Shown here: one piece after another, positions 1-11,509 of the stretch
Layout: the number at the start of each line of letters is the position of its first letter
Position numbering within the stretch: position 1 is the stretch's first letter
Source of the DNA: Marsupella aquatica
Lineage: Eukaryota; Marchantiophyta
DNA: 64,000 bases
Reading direction: 5' to 3'
Assembly (NCBI GenBank): GCA_973895155.1
Contig: OZ316894.1
Coordinates: forward strand, 5,952,001-6,016,000
Position numbers and translations under genes: made by a program
The notes under the pieces: model-generated
Told to the model about the DNA's origin: nothing
Database searches by the model: none
The model's input: only the letters and a program-made list of their open reading frames with translations

Positions 1-3000
1 CTGGATACTGCGAACAGACTGACATTCATTCTCCAAATGTAACAGTTTTTGAGTCCCTCATATTTTCAGCCTGGATGCGCTTGTCTCCGGAAGTTGACAA
101 ACAAACTCGCATGGTAAGGGTTCTTGCATAAGATTATTTCTTGAGTGTTGCAATGGAGATATTTCTCTGCACTGCCTGATTCACGTTGAAATGTGGATCG
201 CTCACAAAGATTTGAAGCATGTTCATTCTATTCTACAATTTTCTCAAGGACATGACTTGAATATAGAGCGAGAGCTGCCAATCATTCAAAGGAGGTCGGA
301 CTGCACGAGTCCACTTATCTTTCCACATAAAAGAGGAGGGTGACATTTCAGAAACTGCCTAACGATAGTGCGATTCAACCCTAAATAGCGAACTACTGAA
401 AAACTCTGTAGAAACAAAAGAATCCTTTAGGGCTACTGTACTACTCCTACTCTACTTGAACACACTACTTGGACTTGCCTGTATGTATGCAGATGTTTGT
501 GGAGGAGGTGATGAGCCTCGTAGAGCTTGATGTTATCCGAGATAGCATTGTAGGGCAACCAGGCAACTCGGGCCTGTCAACAGAGCAGAGAAAGAGACTT
601 ACAATAGCAGTGGAGCTGGTGGCGAATCCGTCTATAATCTTCATGGACGAGCCCACTTCTGGATTGGACGCCCGAGCCGCTGCCATTGTGATGAGAGCAG
701 TGAGGAACATTGGAGATACTGGTCGCACTATTGTTTGCACGATCCATCAACCTACCATTGAAATCTTTGAAGCTTTCGATGAGGTAATTGTGAGGTTTGA
801 GTTGAACACGTTGATCTTGGACCTTTGTCGGTATATATAGTCAGCTGGAAATTATTTCCGTCCCTTAATGTGATTCCACGATTCAACTCGTTTTTACCTC
901 TAAACTACACAGACTTCAAAGTTATGCAAAAGGCATCCAAGTTTAAAGCCTTGATTTTTGTTTTGAATATTGCAGCTCCTACTCTTGAAAGGTGGAGGGG
1001 AAACTATTTACGGAGGATCCCTTGGTCGTCACTCTCAGGATCTCATTCAATATTTTGAGGTGCAGATTCTTGCAACTGCCAGCTTCATTCATCCACTCAA
1101 TAATTTTCTTCAGGGTTCTTCTCGCAATTTTCATGCCAGCTAGGAGTGCATAGTAATCATTATTACTTTTTGGTACAGCTTTTGATATCAAAACATGTTC
1201 TGGGCTTGGGTCTCAGGCTATTCCCGGGGTACCGAACATAAAAGAGGGATATAATCCCGCAACGTGGATGCTCGAAGTCAGCTCCGCCTCCATGGAAACT
1301 AAACTTGGAGTCAGCTTCGCAAAGATTTACCGCGAATCCACTGCTTATCAGTAAGTGCAACATTGGACCATCAAATTCTGTTTTGATGCATTTTTCTCGG
1401 TTTTCCGTCTGGTTTATTGTTTCCCCAATTTGCGAGTGCAATAGCTTCCCGCTGTTGATTACCTTAGCGTTATTTTCTTAGTTTCCTCCTACCTTGAATT
1501 CGTCCGGTTTGTCTCCTCTTTTGAAATGGGAGATATTTATGACTATTCCAGTAGCTATCCAGTAACAACGTTAATTGATACAGCTATGTCTGTCATGATA
1601 CGTTCCGGAAATCATACAGCTATGTCTGTCATGCGCTTGGAATTGCTCCTGTCATCTTGTGGTTCGTTTCACAATGATCAGGACTTAACTTGTCATAATT
1701 GTGGATGAATGCAGGAACAATACTGCACTAGTCGAAGAGTTAAGCAGACCAACCCCGAGGTCCAAAGACTTAGCGTTCCCAACAGCATATGCACAGTCTT
1801 TCTGGGTGCAGTTACAAGCAGGCCTATGGAAGATGAATATGTGTTACTGGCGAAACACGGAACACACTGGAGTGAAGTTCTTGTTCGTTATCTTCCTCGG
1901 CCTGCTCCTCGGATCGATTTTCTGGGGCCTTGGAAAAAAGAGGTATTGAAATGAACCCTGACATCACAGATATTCAACAATTTCTCATTCTATCCAGTTT
2001 TGGGGTGTGCCCATGCCGTCCTTTGTCTTTTCGCTCAATTTTAAAGTTCATTCCATTGAATAGTTGATCTGTTTCTTGAAATTTCCTCGGAAATCTTCAT
2101 ATCTTTAGCTTTTGTTTGCACTAAATTGATACTGTTTCCTTTCCTGCAAACGAAAGGTGTTTAGTTATCAGCCTTACTTCTTAGATTGTAAACTAGATTC
2201 TTACCAAATTCGATACTGCTTGAAAACTGTGTCTCAGAGGTACACAGCAAGACGTGTTCAACTTGATGGGTGCAACATATTGTACCCTTATGTTTCTTGG
2301 ATTCGAATACACAATAACAATACAACGTGTCATAGCGATTGAACGAACAGTGTATTACCGTGAGCGAGCAGCTGGGATGTATTCCCCTTGGGCTTACGCG
2401 ATATCACAGGTAGTCACATCGATGTCAATTTTCTAAAACCATACGAGAACAATATCTCTACATATTCCTTGAATCCATAAGTCCGCTATCTACGTCTTGC
2501 TGTGTATGGGAATTTTTAATCTATGAATTTTTACGGAAAAACTGGGAAATGGGATTTCCTTGAATCCATACGTACGCTTGAAATCAATGCAACGCACACA
2601 ACTTTGACACTACTTTCGGTTGACCATAAGTGTTGGGGTATCTGTTACACGCAACATTTGGGTGTATTCTCATGAACAACCTCTTCCTTTTAGTGGAAGG
2701 GAAGGACTATTGTATAACGCGAGACTGAGATTATTTTGAACTTTGCATTTGCATGAACGCAGTTTCTAATCGAGTGGCCGTATACTTTCGTCCAAGGCCT
2801 TCTCTTCACGACCATTGCGTACTCTATGATTCAGTACGAGTGGCGATACGATAAATTCCTCTATTTCTTTTTCGTTGTATACTGCACGTTGCTTCTGTTT
2901 TGTTATCTCGGTATGGTAACTGTCGTCGCTACTTCCAACCCTGTCTTGGCCATCATCCTTGCAACCTCGATCTTCAGCGTCTGCAATCTCGTCTCCGGAT

Positions 3001-3432
3001 TTATAATCACAAAGAAGGTGAGCTCTCAGTTATCCCGTCCGTTAGTTATTTCATCTCTGAATCTTCCAAACTACTTTCCGATCAATTCGGAGATCGACAA
3101 CATTCTTGGGGAGCGTGCTGACAATTCAGAAAACTTTGTTCCTGGACTTTTTGCAGCAAATACCGGTGTGGTGGAGGTGGTTGTACTGGTGTACGCCCCA
3201 TGCATGGAGCTTTTACGGCCTCATAGGATCTCAGCTTGGTGACGTCGAGACCCTCATCACTAAGCCAGATAACATGGGCCAGCAGATCACATTGAAAGAA
3301 TACCTCGGTAGTTATTTCGGTTTCGAGCATAGCTTTCTGAAATTTGTGGCAATCGAGCAAGTCTTGGTTGTTGCTTCCTTTGCCATCACCTTTTCTCTTT
3401 GCATCAAATATCTAAACTTCCAACGGCGCTGA
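1..3432 (+). CDS. PDR-type ABCG transporter, C-terminal half (5' truncated by window)
   Basis: This is a full-size ABCG (pleiotropic drug resistance) pump of the plasma membrane that exports hydrophobic compounds using ATP. The window holds the second nucleotide-binding domain and the last membrane domain. Exons I resolve in phase: 1-113, 493-783, 976-1059, 1217-1350, 1715-1942, 2238-2409, 2763-3017 and 3157-3432, giving 516 residues and a TGA stop at 3430-3432. The second exon carries the ABC signature [10 protein letters not shown], Walker B with D-loop ([12 protein letters not shown]) and the H-loop TIHQP. The Walker A exon lies left of the window. After it come about six hydrophobic segments and the PDR motif [15 protein letters not shown]. 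The conserved VWWRWLYW-type motif is in the last exon. Every junction is GT-AG and no break is seen, so the visible part looks functional. The substrate cannot be told from sequence. Confidence 0.93.
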
Positions 3433-4149
3433 GCATGATCACGAGATTCTCACACTCTGTACAGCAGGATGAAAGTTTTACTTGTAAATAGTAGTTGAGC
3501 ATCTGATCTGAGTCCCAGATGACTACGTTGTTACAACTCTCGATCTTGTAGAAATTGAAGAAATTTCATTATTTTGAGCATGGATTTCTGGCCGAGAGAA
3601 CGCTAGAAGATGCTTGACTATGGAGAATCCTTGAAGGACTTAGATTCTTATGTTCAAGGAGCCACACATGTTCGAGCGATTTTATTGATGAACAAGCATA
3701 TATTGCACCTAAGGGTAATTCTTGTACAATATGAAGGGGTCTACATATTTTTATATGTACTAAGAAGTTGGCTCTAATACATTAAAAAAAAACAGGGATT
3801 TTCACTGTTTAAGATTTTGTGATGTGTATGAAATTTTATTTTCTTATTTTTCCACATAAGATTTTAAAAAATTCTTAATACTGCTGTAAGTTTGTGAAAA
3901 GATTTTAAATATCCAAAACTTTATAGATGCTGGCTCGTTAATTTGACTGTAGACGGTCCCTATATTAAACAAATAGCCATATAATTTGGTATTGTCAAGT
4001 GTTTACACCTCGGTTTATGCATCAAAACATGTTTCTACTAATAGTTACATCTTTGGATTCCTTGAATGAGTTGAGAGTTACAAGAATTTAGTAGACTAAA
4101 ATGAAATTTGACTTATTAAATTGGATATATAACAAGTAAAAAAGGGGTC
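3433..4149. other. 3' UTR and AT-rich spacer after the ABCG gene
   Basis: No gene is supported here. The first few hundred bases are presumably the ABCG 3' UTR. From about 3780 the sequence becomes AT-rich with short A and T runs. I see no hairpin or repeat that stands out. Confidence 0.6.
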
Positions 4150-5234
4150 CAGGTCAATGGTGGACCTTGCCACCCAGCGCCCTCACCAATCCCAGCACTT
4201 GCGCCTAAGTGCCCTTGGTGCCCGAACGTCTCCACGGAATACCTCGAGCAAGCATCCAAGTGCCTCTAGCACCATCAACGGCCACTCCCATACGAAGTCG
4301 CACTTGCTCACCTACACGACCGCTACTCAATGGTACTCACTGTCTGCACAAACAACCAAGCATCTCGGTAAGTAACCCCTCCGGATCTAGAACTCGCCAA
4401 GTCTAGCATCCTAACTCAAGCTCAAGAGACGTTGGTAAATAGGTCAGCGATAGGTCCTCTCGATACCATAAGCCGGAACCAAAACCCACGCCCACTGTCC
4501 GTCCAGGACAGCTCCTTCCTTGGGCGCGGCCCGGGTTCCCCCTCGTACCTATCCATCACCAACTGACCGCCCTGACCTCAGGACATGCTCATGGCCCAAA
4601 TAGCATAGCTTGTCCCAAGCTTGTCCCAAGCTTGTTTCAACACGTCGGGACCAAAACGGCCCCGACTCTAACACCGACTCCCGGTTTGCCCCACTGATGG
4701 TCTAGGGACCGAGCGCCCTTGGGACTCTGCCTCCATACCTACTTGGCCTTGTCTCCCCAATGCAAGCTCCCTTGGGAGGCTGAACGCGGCTTGGCTGCTG
4801 CTCGGCAGGATTTGGCAAACGGGCGAACTAACACCCGCAAACCACGAGAACCCATGGCACCCCCAGACCCAGCTGAGCTCAAGAGGGCGTAGCCCTCTTC
4901 AAGAGCTTTCCAACGAACCCAAGAAGTCCTCCAACGGACTTCCCGTTGGAAAGATATCGTCATTTCCGTTTGGCGGTTTCTCTTAGTGTCGCGACCGCCG
5001 CGGCTCACGACTTCGGCTCGCCCTTAGTCCCCAGGGAGACACCACTCCCCTCATATATGTTTCTGGAGACCTACCACCCCTGGACCAGCTTTGGTCCCTA
5101 ACATTTGGCCCCCAACCCGGATCCCATCGCGCATAATGGGCGCGCCACCAACTGGCAACGCCCATAACTTTCTTGATAGGCATCCGCAAGCGGAATGCTT
5201 TAGCCCGTTGTGACCGGGCCGACCCGGTGCTCAT
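4150..5234. repeat. GC-rich repeat remnant, left half (interrupted by the 13.1-kb element)
   Basis: The composition jumps from AT-rich to GC-rich near 4150 and stays so to the left end of the 13.1-kb element. The same style of sequence resumes at 18339. It contains a small direct repeat (AGCTTGTCCC repeated near 4606-4630) and no convincing reading frame. The two halves look like one older repeat, perhaps a retrotransposon LTR or internal region, split by a nested insertion. The family is not recognised. Confidence 0.45.
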
Positions 5235-5266
5235 GCCTAGATCAGCCTATTCATTAAAAGTGTATT
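5235..5266 (+). repeat. Left terminal inverted repeat of the 13.1-kb element
   Basis: This 32-bp end begins GCCTAGATCA and finishes AAAAGTGTATT. It pairs with the reverse complement of 18307-18338 with a single mismatch at its 11th base (G against A). The match stops abruptly on the inner side, where the subterminal arrays begin. Confidence 0.9.
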
Positions 5267-5607
5267 ATTATTTGATTTATGTACATTTGGGCAGTGAAAA
5301 GTGTACTTTTGGGCTTGGAAAAGTGTACATTTGGCCAATGAAAAGTGTACATTTGGGGATAGAAAAGTTTACAATTGGCCTAAAGAGTGTACATTTGGGC
5401 AATGAAAAGTGTAAATTTGAACATCAAAATAGATACATTTGGCTTTAAAAGTGTACATTTGAGTACATTTGGCCTAGAAAGTGTACATTTGAGTGCAAAA
5501 TGCATACATTTGGCTTAACAAGTGTACATTTAAGTGCATTTGGTCTAGAAAGTGTAACTTTTAGTGCAATAAAGTGTACATTTGGCCTAAAAAGTGTACA
5601 TTTGCCT
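5262..5607 (+). repeat. Left subterminal array of GTGTACATTTGG motifs
   Basis: About sixteen perfect or near-perfect copies of a (A)AAGTGTACATTTGG word, spaced irregularly by roughly 15-30 bp, all on the plus strand. Some copies have drifted, for example GTTTACAATTGG. Subterminal repeats of this kind are typical transposase-binding sites in plant DNA transposons, so that role is inferred here. Confidence 0.8.
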
Positions 5608-5855
5608 ACCAACTCTTATTATAATCATTTAAAAGAAAGGAATGAATAGAAAAACATTTTTAATTATGTAGAAAAAGCAAACATTCATATTTATAATGAT
5701 CAAAAGTTTAGAAAATGAGGAGATAGTATCACATTAAAACTATTAGAATAGTAAATAACTAGTACATAAATTACTATGTTTGAATGAGTGACTATCTTAG
5801 TTACATAAAAACTAGTAACTATCTATTTAATTATTATAGCTTCTAACAACTAAGT
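5608..5855. other. AT-rich 3' flank of the transposase-like gene
   Basis: AT-rich sequence between the left subterminal array and the stop codon of the leftward gene. It presumably holds that gene's 3' UTR. No other feature is seen. Confidence 0.5.
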
Positions 5856-8800
5856 CTACTTGTCCATCCTTTGAAGATAATTTTGGACAGTTTGTAGAAC
5901 ATTTCGAGGGATCTTCAAACCCCTGCCTGCCATGTTTTCTTCTTTCATTCCAGATTTAAAACCATACATTGCAGAATTTGCATACTGCCAATGTTGAGTA
6001 TTCTCACCAAACCCTGGATCTCGTTCCCATGTCTTAGTGGACATGAAACAATTTAGATACCGCGCACTCTCAGTCACATCAAGTTTACTAGAGTGTTTAG
6101 GCCTCCACCATTCAACTGGGAACATTGGAGCGTACTGTCGAGGCAGAGAAGGGTTTGTTGAAGATGTAGTTGGGACTTCATGCTTTGGGTCCACCAAACC
6201 CAAAGCTCTCACCAACCAGAAATGACCTCCACCATTTTTATTCTCCCAGTCATCCTCGGGTCGAAGAAATACAAAGTTTCCTTCACAAATATCTTGTAAA
6301 GGAATCCATCGTCCTTGTTCTCTCTCAGCTCGAGATCCAACAAATGGTGCTGCCTGATCTTCCATCTCTTCCAAGACCTCATTTTGAAGAGCCGTCATCT
6401 CTGCATTCTCCTCATCTTCACTTGGAGGACCACTTTGTTCCGGTTGGTTGACCTTGTAACCAGTGCCGTGGTTAGTCTTAGGCCAAAATCTGTTTTCCAA
6501 GGGAAATTGAGTACTTCCCTCCCCTTCTAGTGCGAGCCCATTTGTCAACAACTCCACAATTCTCTCCCAATATTTCACAAGAGGAAATCTTTCCTTATAT
6601 GCTATAGATGTCTCATCAGTGCAACTCCTTCTCAAAAAATCAAGGTACTTGTTAAGAAATGGGATAATCTCTTCAGATTTTTTGTGTATCTCTCCAATGG
6701 ATTTAGCTAAGGGCTCTCCACTTGGTAAAAGAAGAGAATTTGTTGTCAGATCTGTTGCCCAAATGCACCTTCCACCAAGTGGAGCCCAAGCTTGCTTTAC
6801 ATGGGACTTATACTGAAATATTGGTACATTATCTCTCATAGAGAAAAGAAATGATACAGGTTTTGAGTGACCTTGAATATCTTTCACCTTGAAAGTTTGA
6901 AGATATTCTTTGTAAGATGCAACTTCTTGTATCAATCTGGGAACTGGATGAATGCTCTCGCATTCCCATACCTCTGCCATAAGAGCAAGGAGGGTTGCAA
7001 CTTCTTTGTGCTGAACTTGATATGATACCTTTGAAAAGAGTGCATCAACATCTTCATGCGTATGACCAACCATTAGAAAAGACATTTGAACAGTTTCAAA
7101 TACTCCTCTACTCACAAGCTCGCTACAAAATGCCATGACAGTCTGGTTTTTGTTGTCCTTTGCTGAATTATCCATCTGCAATGTTAGGTGCCTTGGCAAG
7201 GGCTTGAACGATGGACTGCCTTGCTCTCCTTGCATGTCTTCTCCATCATCCTCATCTTGCTGGTTTGGGACGGTCTCAGTCCGACTCTCAGCTCCATCTT
7301 CAGAACCAATATACCTATTCACCGGTATATTCTTTGGTTCCAAATAACCCGTCAAAAATGCTTCAAAGTCAAGTAGGGCTTGAAAGAAAGGTCTGTGAGG
7401 TTCCCAATGAAGGCCATCCAACATGTCACCTGTCTTGTCTCCATTGTACTCTTCAAGGTCTCGAAGACACTTAGCCAAGGATGTCACCGTGAAATCGGCA
7501 TCTCCTGGCCAAAGGCCAGTGACACTAAAGTGTGCATAAACTCCTGGATCCCTCCCGTGGGTCAACATCCCTGTGAGAGCAATAGGTAGCGGCATTCCAT
7601 GACCCGAAAGAGATTTAGGAGTACTAACCATTTTTGGAATCCATGTCTTTGCTTGATCCATCTTGTCGTGAATAATGCAAAGATATTCTCCTGGGTGTTG
7701 TTTGGCCATCACTCGATGAGCGTAGTAAACATATCTACATGACATTTGCTCACGAAGATGTTGCGCTCGTTTTTCTTCAATTTCAGCACGTTCTTTTTTC
7801 CTTCTTTCTCGCATCAAACTGTCTTTGTATTCACAACAAAGAGTACACTTGGCAAATGCACCATCTTTATGAAAACTGAAGTTTGCAAATGAGTTACTCC
7901 AGATCTTGTAGAGAGTATTCTCTGTGACAGGAGGAAGCCCTTCTTCCTTCATCTTTGTTCTCACATCTTCCAGAATCTCTAGCTTTTTGTAACACGCCGG
8001 AAGACGGTACTCAATAGAGTCTGTCCCATGTGCCCCTCCATAAGGCATATGAGGCATGGGCTCTGCATTTCGAGTCAAAAAAGCCTCCAACAGAGCTCGT
8101 GCATGCAAGGTATTTGCCCTTGTTTTCATCAAGCCCGTATTGCCATGGAACCCAATTTTGCAACCCTCCACATATCTCCTTTTGTAATCATAATATTTGG
8201 TGTGGCTAAAACCGTGGATAATTGCAAATGCATGTCTGCATACGACCATACCCTTAAGAACATGGTGTCCCTTATCACGAACATCATCCTCTCTATAGTG
8301 AAAGAGGTTGAAAATGTGTGACGTTTTTGACTCGCTTGACATCCCATGAAATTCCATCCTAATATCTTCGATGTTTTCCCTTGGCATAATGAGACAACAT
8401 TTTTGCTTGCAACAATTTTCTCTTTTCACGTCATCAATTGACGCCTCTGTTGTTTTTGAAATTGCCTTGGTTTCCAACAACCTCCTCTTCTTTTCATTTG
8501 GATCTACTTGATTCCTCTTGTTAAAATTGTAGGGCCTTGAACGCAGTACTCCTCTATCACTTACATCCGCATTGAGTTCATCCCTATCCATTGAGTCCAT
8601 CCTTTCAGAACCTTCCACCAAAATATCTGACAAAAATTTTCCATTTGCAACTAGTTTTGTTGAATCAATCCGCCATCGAATCAAACTCACTACTCCCTTG
8701 TGGATGTTGGGAAAGTATTGTGCTGCCACGACATCTTTCACAGCAATCCCAACATGGTCATCACCAAGAATTTCATCATCAACTGCCGCCATCACTTGAG

Positions 8801-9632
8801 GGACAGTGATCGTTCCCGTGGCAACCATTTTGGTTCGATCCAAACCAGTGTAGAGTTCAACCAACTCTGACATCCAGTTTGCCCGATGAAAATAGTCACA
8901 CTTAGTGTCTGTGGTGTTTGCCGAACAAGACTGTGAAACAAAATCCGCCTTGTCCTTCTGCTTCTTAGAGGAAGATTTGTTGCTCCCATCGATATCAACA
9001 TTCCATACTTTATTGTGGACGTCAGCCACATCCCATAGAACCCAGGAGCCCTTTGCCTCTTCAATTGTTGCAGCTCCACCATGTGCGTAAGGTAAAGTCT
9101 TACTACCATGAATCACATCTGTGATTTTTACACTAACCCGAGACTCACCGAGTAATATGTTATGACATCTCTCCATTGGATCAGTGTTGAAAACAACTCC
9201 AAAGGCCACACAATGGCCAGAGATAAACATTTCAACCTCATCACCTGGCCTTAGGGTGGTCGAAGCATCCTCCTGTACATTTGCAGAATTATGGATGTTG
9301 TTATCTTTTCGAGTCGAACAACTACCAATACTGATGCGTTTTTGAGTAATCTTATCCGCAGATCGATATGCACATGACATATCCCAAATGACACATGAGT
9401 CAATGGCATCATGAAGATTTTCCGCCCTAGGCATTGGAAAAGGGAGCTTCCTGGTCTCACCAAAGGCCTTCTCAATGAGAACCCCAATTCGATTCTCTCC
9501 CAGCACAATATTTTGAACACTCTCTTGCGGATCTGTCTTTTGAATTGTCCCATTTCCAACGTCGTAACCATCCATTGTCAAGGTCACATCATCGCCCCTA
9601 GAAAACCTTTGAGACATCCTTTTCCTATTATC
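5856..9632 (-). CDS. Large DDE-transposase-like protein with three N-terminal repeats
   Basis: One long exon encodes about 1,250 residues; the first ATG is at 9617 (MSQRFSRGDD). A splice acceptor ending at 9633 (TGTGCAG) is in phase with a strong donor (AAG|GTGAGT) after 10650, so a short upstream exon near 10650-10738 (ending HILPDLNTK) probably adds an N-terminus across a minisatellite-filled intron. The N-terminal third has three diverged copies of a module with LGE-type and xxVLW-type motifs, resembling the DUF8039 module of plant transposon proteins. Cysteine pairs follow (CCKQKCC, CTLCC). The C-terminal half resembles DUF7869-type proteins, with a plausible RNase H-fold triad: Asp in IHDKMDQ (about residue 656), Asp in QMDNSAKDN (about 819) and acidic residues in GHTHEDVDALF (about 861). 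I infer it is the element's transposase. No frameshift or stop interrupts it. Confidence 0.7.
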   Translation of the reverse strand, partial: DNRKRMSQRFSRGDDVTLTMDGYDVGNGTIQKTDPQESVQNIVLGENRIGVLIEKAFGETRKLPFPMPRAENLHDAIDSCVIWDMSCAYRSADKITQKRISIGSCSTRKDNNIHNSANVQEDASTTLRPGDEVEMFISGHCVAFGVVFNTDPMERCHNILLGESRVSVKITDVIHGSKTLPYAHGGAATIEEAKGSWVLWDVADVHNKVWNVDIDGSNKSSSKKQKDKADFVSQSCSANTTDTKCDYFHRANWMSELVELYTGLDRTKMVATGTITVPQVMAAVDDEILGDDHVGIAVKDVVAAQYFPNIHKGVVSLIRWRIDSTKLVANGKFLSDILVEGSERMDSMDRDELNADVSDRGVLRSRPYNFNKRNQVDPNEKKRRLLETKAISKTTEASIDDVKRENCCKQKCCLIMPRENIEDIRMEFHGMSSESKTSHIFNLFHYREDDVRDKGHHVLKGMVVCRHAFAIIHGFSHTKYYDYKRRYVEGCKIGFHGNTGLMKTRANTLHARALLEAFLTRNAEPMPHMPYGGAHGTDSIEYRLPACYKKLEILEDVRTKMKEEGLPPVTENTLYKIWSNSFANFSFHKDGAFAKCTLCCEYKDSLMRERRKKERAEIEEKRAQHLREQMSCRYVYYAHRVMAKQHPGEYLCIIHDKMDQAKTWIPKMVSTPKSLSGHGMPLPIALTGMLTHGRDPGVYAHFSVTGLWPGDADFTVTSLAKCLRDLEEYNGDKTGDMLDGLHWEPHRPFFQALLDFEAFLTGYLEPKNIPVNRYIGSEDGAESRTETVPNQQDEDDGEDMQGEQGSPSFKPLPRHLTLQMDNSAKDNKNQTVMAFCSELVSRGVFETVQMSFLMVGHTHEDVDALFSKVSYQVQHKEVATLLALMAEVWECESIHPVPRLIQEVASYKEYLQTFKVKDIQGHSKPVSFLFSMRDNVPIFQYKSHVKQAWAPLGGRCIWATDLTTNSLLLPSGEPLAKSIGEIHKKSEEIIPFLNKYLDFLRRSCTDETSIAYKERFPLVKYWERIVELLTNGLALEGEGSTQFPLENRFWPKTNHGTGYKVNQPEQSGPPSEDEENAEMTALQNEVLEEMEDQAAPFVGSRAEREQGRWIPLQDICEGNFVFLRPEDDWENKNGGGHFWLVRALGLVDPKHEVPTTSSTNPSLPRQYAPMFPVEWWRPKHSSKLDVTESARYLNCFMSTKTWERDPGFGENTQHWQYANSAMYGFKSGMKEENMAGRGLKIPRNVLQTVQNYLQRMDK

Positions 9633-9678
9633 CTGCACACTGAAAAAAATGGATTACAACCAAAGTCATGCAAATTTT

Positions 9679-10448
9679 GATTCAGACTGCGATCCTCAAA
9701 GTCTGGATTTGGACTACGATCCTTCAATTCCGGATTTGGACCGGGACCATCCAAGTCCGGATTTGGACTACGATCCTCTGATTCTGGATTTGGACTAGGA
9801 CCATCCGAGTCCGGATTTTGACCGGGACCATCCAAGTCCGGATTTGGACTGCAATCCTCTGAGTCTAGATTTGGACTACGATCCTCCGATTATGGATTTG
9901 GATTGGGACCATCCGAGTCCGGATTTGGACTGGAATCCTCCGAGTCTAGATTTGGAGTACGATCCTCCGATTCTGGATTTGGACTGGGACCATCCCAATC
10001 CAAACTTGGACTCGGACCATCCCAATCCAAACTAGGACTTGGACCATCCAAGTCCAAACTTGGACTCGGACCATCCCAATCCAAAGTTGGACTCGGACCA
10101 TCCTAATCCAAACTTGGACTCGGACCATCCCAATCCAAACTAGGACTTGGACCATCCAAGTCCAAACTTGGACTCGGACCATCCCAATCCAAAGTTGGAC
10201 TTGAACCATCCTAATCCAAACTTGGACTCGGACCATCCCAATCCAAACTAGGACTTGGACCATCCAAGTCCAAACTTGGACTCGGACCATCCCAATCCAA
10301 ACTAGGACTTGGACCATCCAAGTTTAAACTTGGACTCGGACCATCCCAATCCAAAGTTGGACTCGGATGATCCCAATGCAAAGTTGGACTCGGATGATCC
10401 TAGTCCACATCTGAATCCAAACTTGGACTAGGACCATCCTAGACCAAC
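9679..10448. repeat. Minisatellite A (GGACTCGGACCATCCCAATC-type units)
   Basis: Tandem imperfect units of about 20-27 bp built from GGACTxGGACCATCC and AATCCAAACTT words, with a higher-order pattern of about 60 bp at the left side. The unit is nearly self-complementary (GGAC..ATCC..GTCC), so transcripts could form strings of hairpins. It lies in the inferred first intron of the leftward gene. The open frames through it (both strands) are by-products of the repeat, not genes. Confidence 0.9.
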
Positions 10449-11011
10449 CCATAATGTAACGGGAGATAAACTTCAAACATTTTAAGCTAAGAAAATTCCA
10501 AATTTAGGAAGACTCCGTATTTTACGGATCTCCCTATATGGTGTAGCCTAAAGTTTGCGTGGTCTTAAGGTAGACCCTAATGTCTACATACAGTTTCATG
10601 AAATAATGAAACCTAGCCTTATATTTGAATGCGTTAACCTTATACTCACCTTAGTATTAAGATCTGGTAGAATATGAATATCACATCCAAGGGGGATACA
10701 TTGTTGTCTGTAGATTGGTAAAAACTTTCCCAGAACCCTGAAATACAAGCTATATGCCACTAAATCTTGGGAGTAAAAAACAAACTGAACCCTAAACCAC
10801 ACATGTCTGTAAAAGATAAACTGAGAGGACCCCAAAAGTCAAGAAGCTGGCTAAGCTGACCCATTGAAGGTAAGTGGCTCAATACATAACACTTTAAGAG
10901 AAACTCCGGATTACATGGAGCTTAGATTTGGGAAACTAGAACAAGAATGAGCTCCGAAGTGGGCGTCTCCCGAAATATACCCTTTGCTCGAGTCGGCTCA
11001 AACGGAAATCG
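10449..11011. other. Leader region of the transposase-like gene
   Basis: Contains the probable short first coding exon of the leftward gene (about 10650-10738, minus strand) and its upstream sequence. A strong GTGAGT donor lies on the minus strand immediately below 10650. An acceptor-like TTGTATTTCAG on the minus strand just above 10738 suggests at least one more upstream exon, which I could not place. Confidence 0.45.
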
Positions 11012-11070
11012 CGTGAAGATAAGGGTTGAGTACCCCTTCACCTTAGCTTGCGGCACACCTTATCTTCACG
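11012..11070. promoter_or_regulatory. 13-bp perfect inverted repeat in the divergent control region
   Basis: CGTGAAGATAAGG at 11012-11024 is followed 33 bases later by its exact reverse complement CCTTATCTTCACG at 11058-11070. It lies between the two divergent genes of the element. It could be a binding site for one of the element's own proteins or a transcript hairpin; which one is unknown. Confidence 0.6.
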
Positions 11071-11129
11071 AGCCTAATTGCGCGGGGACTACCGTGCAAG
11101 GCTGTTAGGTAGGCAGGACATCAAGGAAG

Positions 11130-11509
11130 GAGGCCCGTATGCAGGGTGCGGGCAACGGGCCGTACGCAGGAGCAAGCCGTACGCACTATCAGGCCGTACG
11201 TAGGAGAAGGAGGCAACCGGCCGTACGCAGGCCGGGGTGAGGCAGGAGGGGGTAAAGGGACGGAGAGGTCCAGCCAGGACCTCATTCTCATTCTCACTCT
11301 TTCGCTCCTCACTCTGCTCACGCTCTCCACTCTCCGCCTCCGCTCTCTGCTCTTTGCCTTCACTCGCTCGCTCTCCTCGCTCTTTGCTCTCCGCTCTCTC
11401 TCCGCCTCCCCGCCTCTGCCTGCTTCCGCCTCCACCTCCATTCTTTTTCATTGCCCTAAATCGGACGCCTGCTAAGAAGCCACGTGTCACTCTGCCACGT
11501 GTCAGAAAG
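11130..11509 (+). promoter_or_regulatory. Divergent promoter region with CCGTACG repeats, CT-rich tract and twin G-boxes
   Basis: Five copies of a GCCGTACGCAGG-like word occupy about 11130-11235. A CT-rich tract follows to about 11460, typical of plant core promoters and 5' leaders. Two identical CCACGTGTCA boxes (11480-11489 and 11495-11504) lie 15 bp apart and end five bases before the first ATG at 11510. CACGTG is the G-box/ABRE core bound by plant bZIP and bHLH factors. The open frames on both strands here follow from base composition. Confidence 0.6.

Noticed and set aside
5262-5607. CRISPR array
   Set aside because: Repeats are irregular in spacing and sequence, sit inside a plant transposon end and lack cas genes.
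9844-10317. Open frames of 60-120 codons on both strands
   Set aside because: They run through minisatellite A. The peptides are simple periodic repeats in several frames at once.
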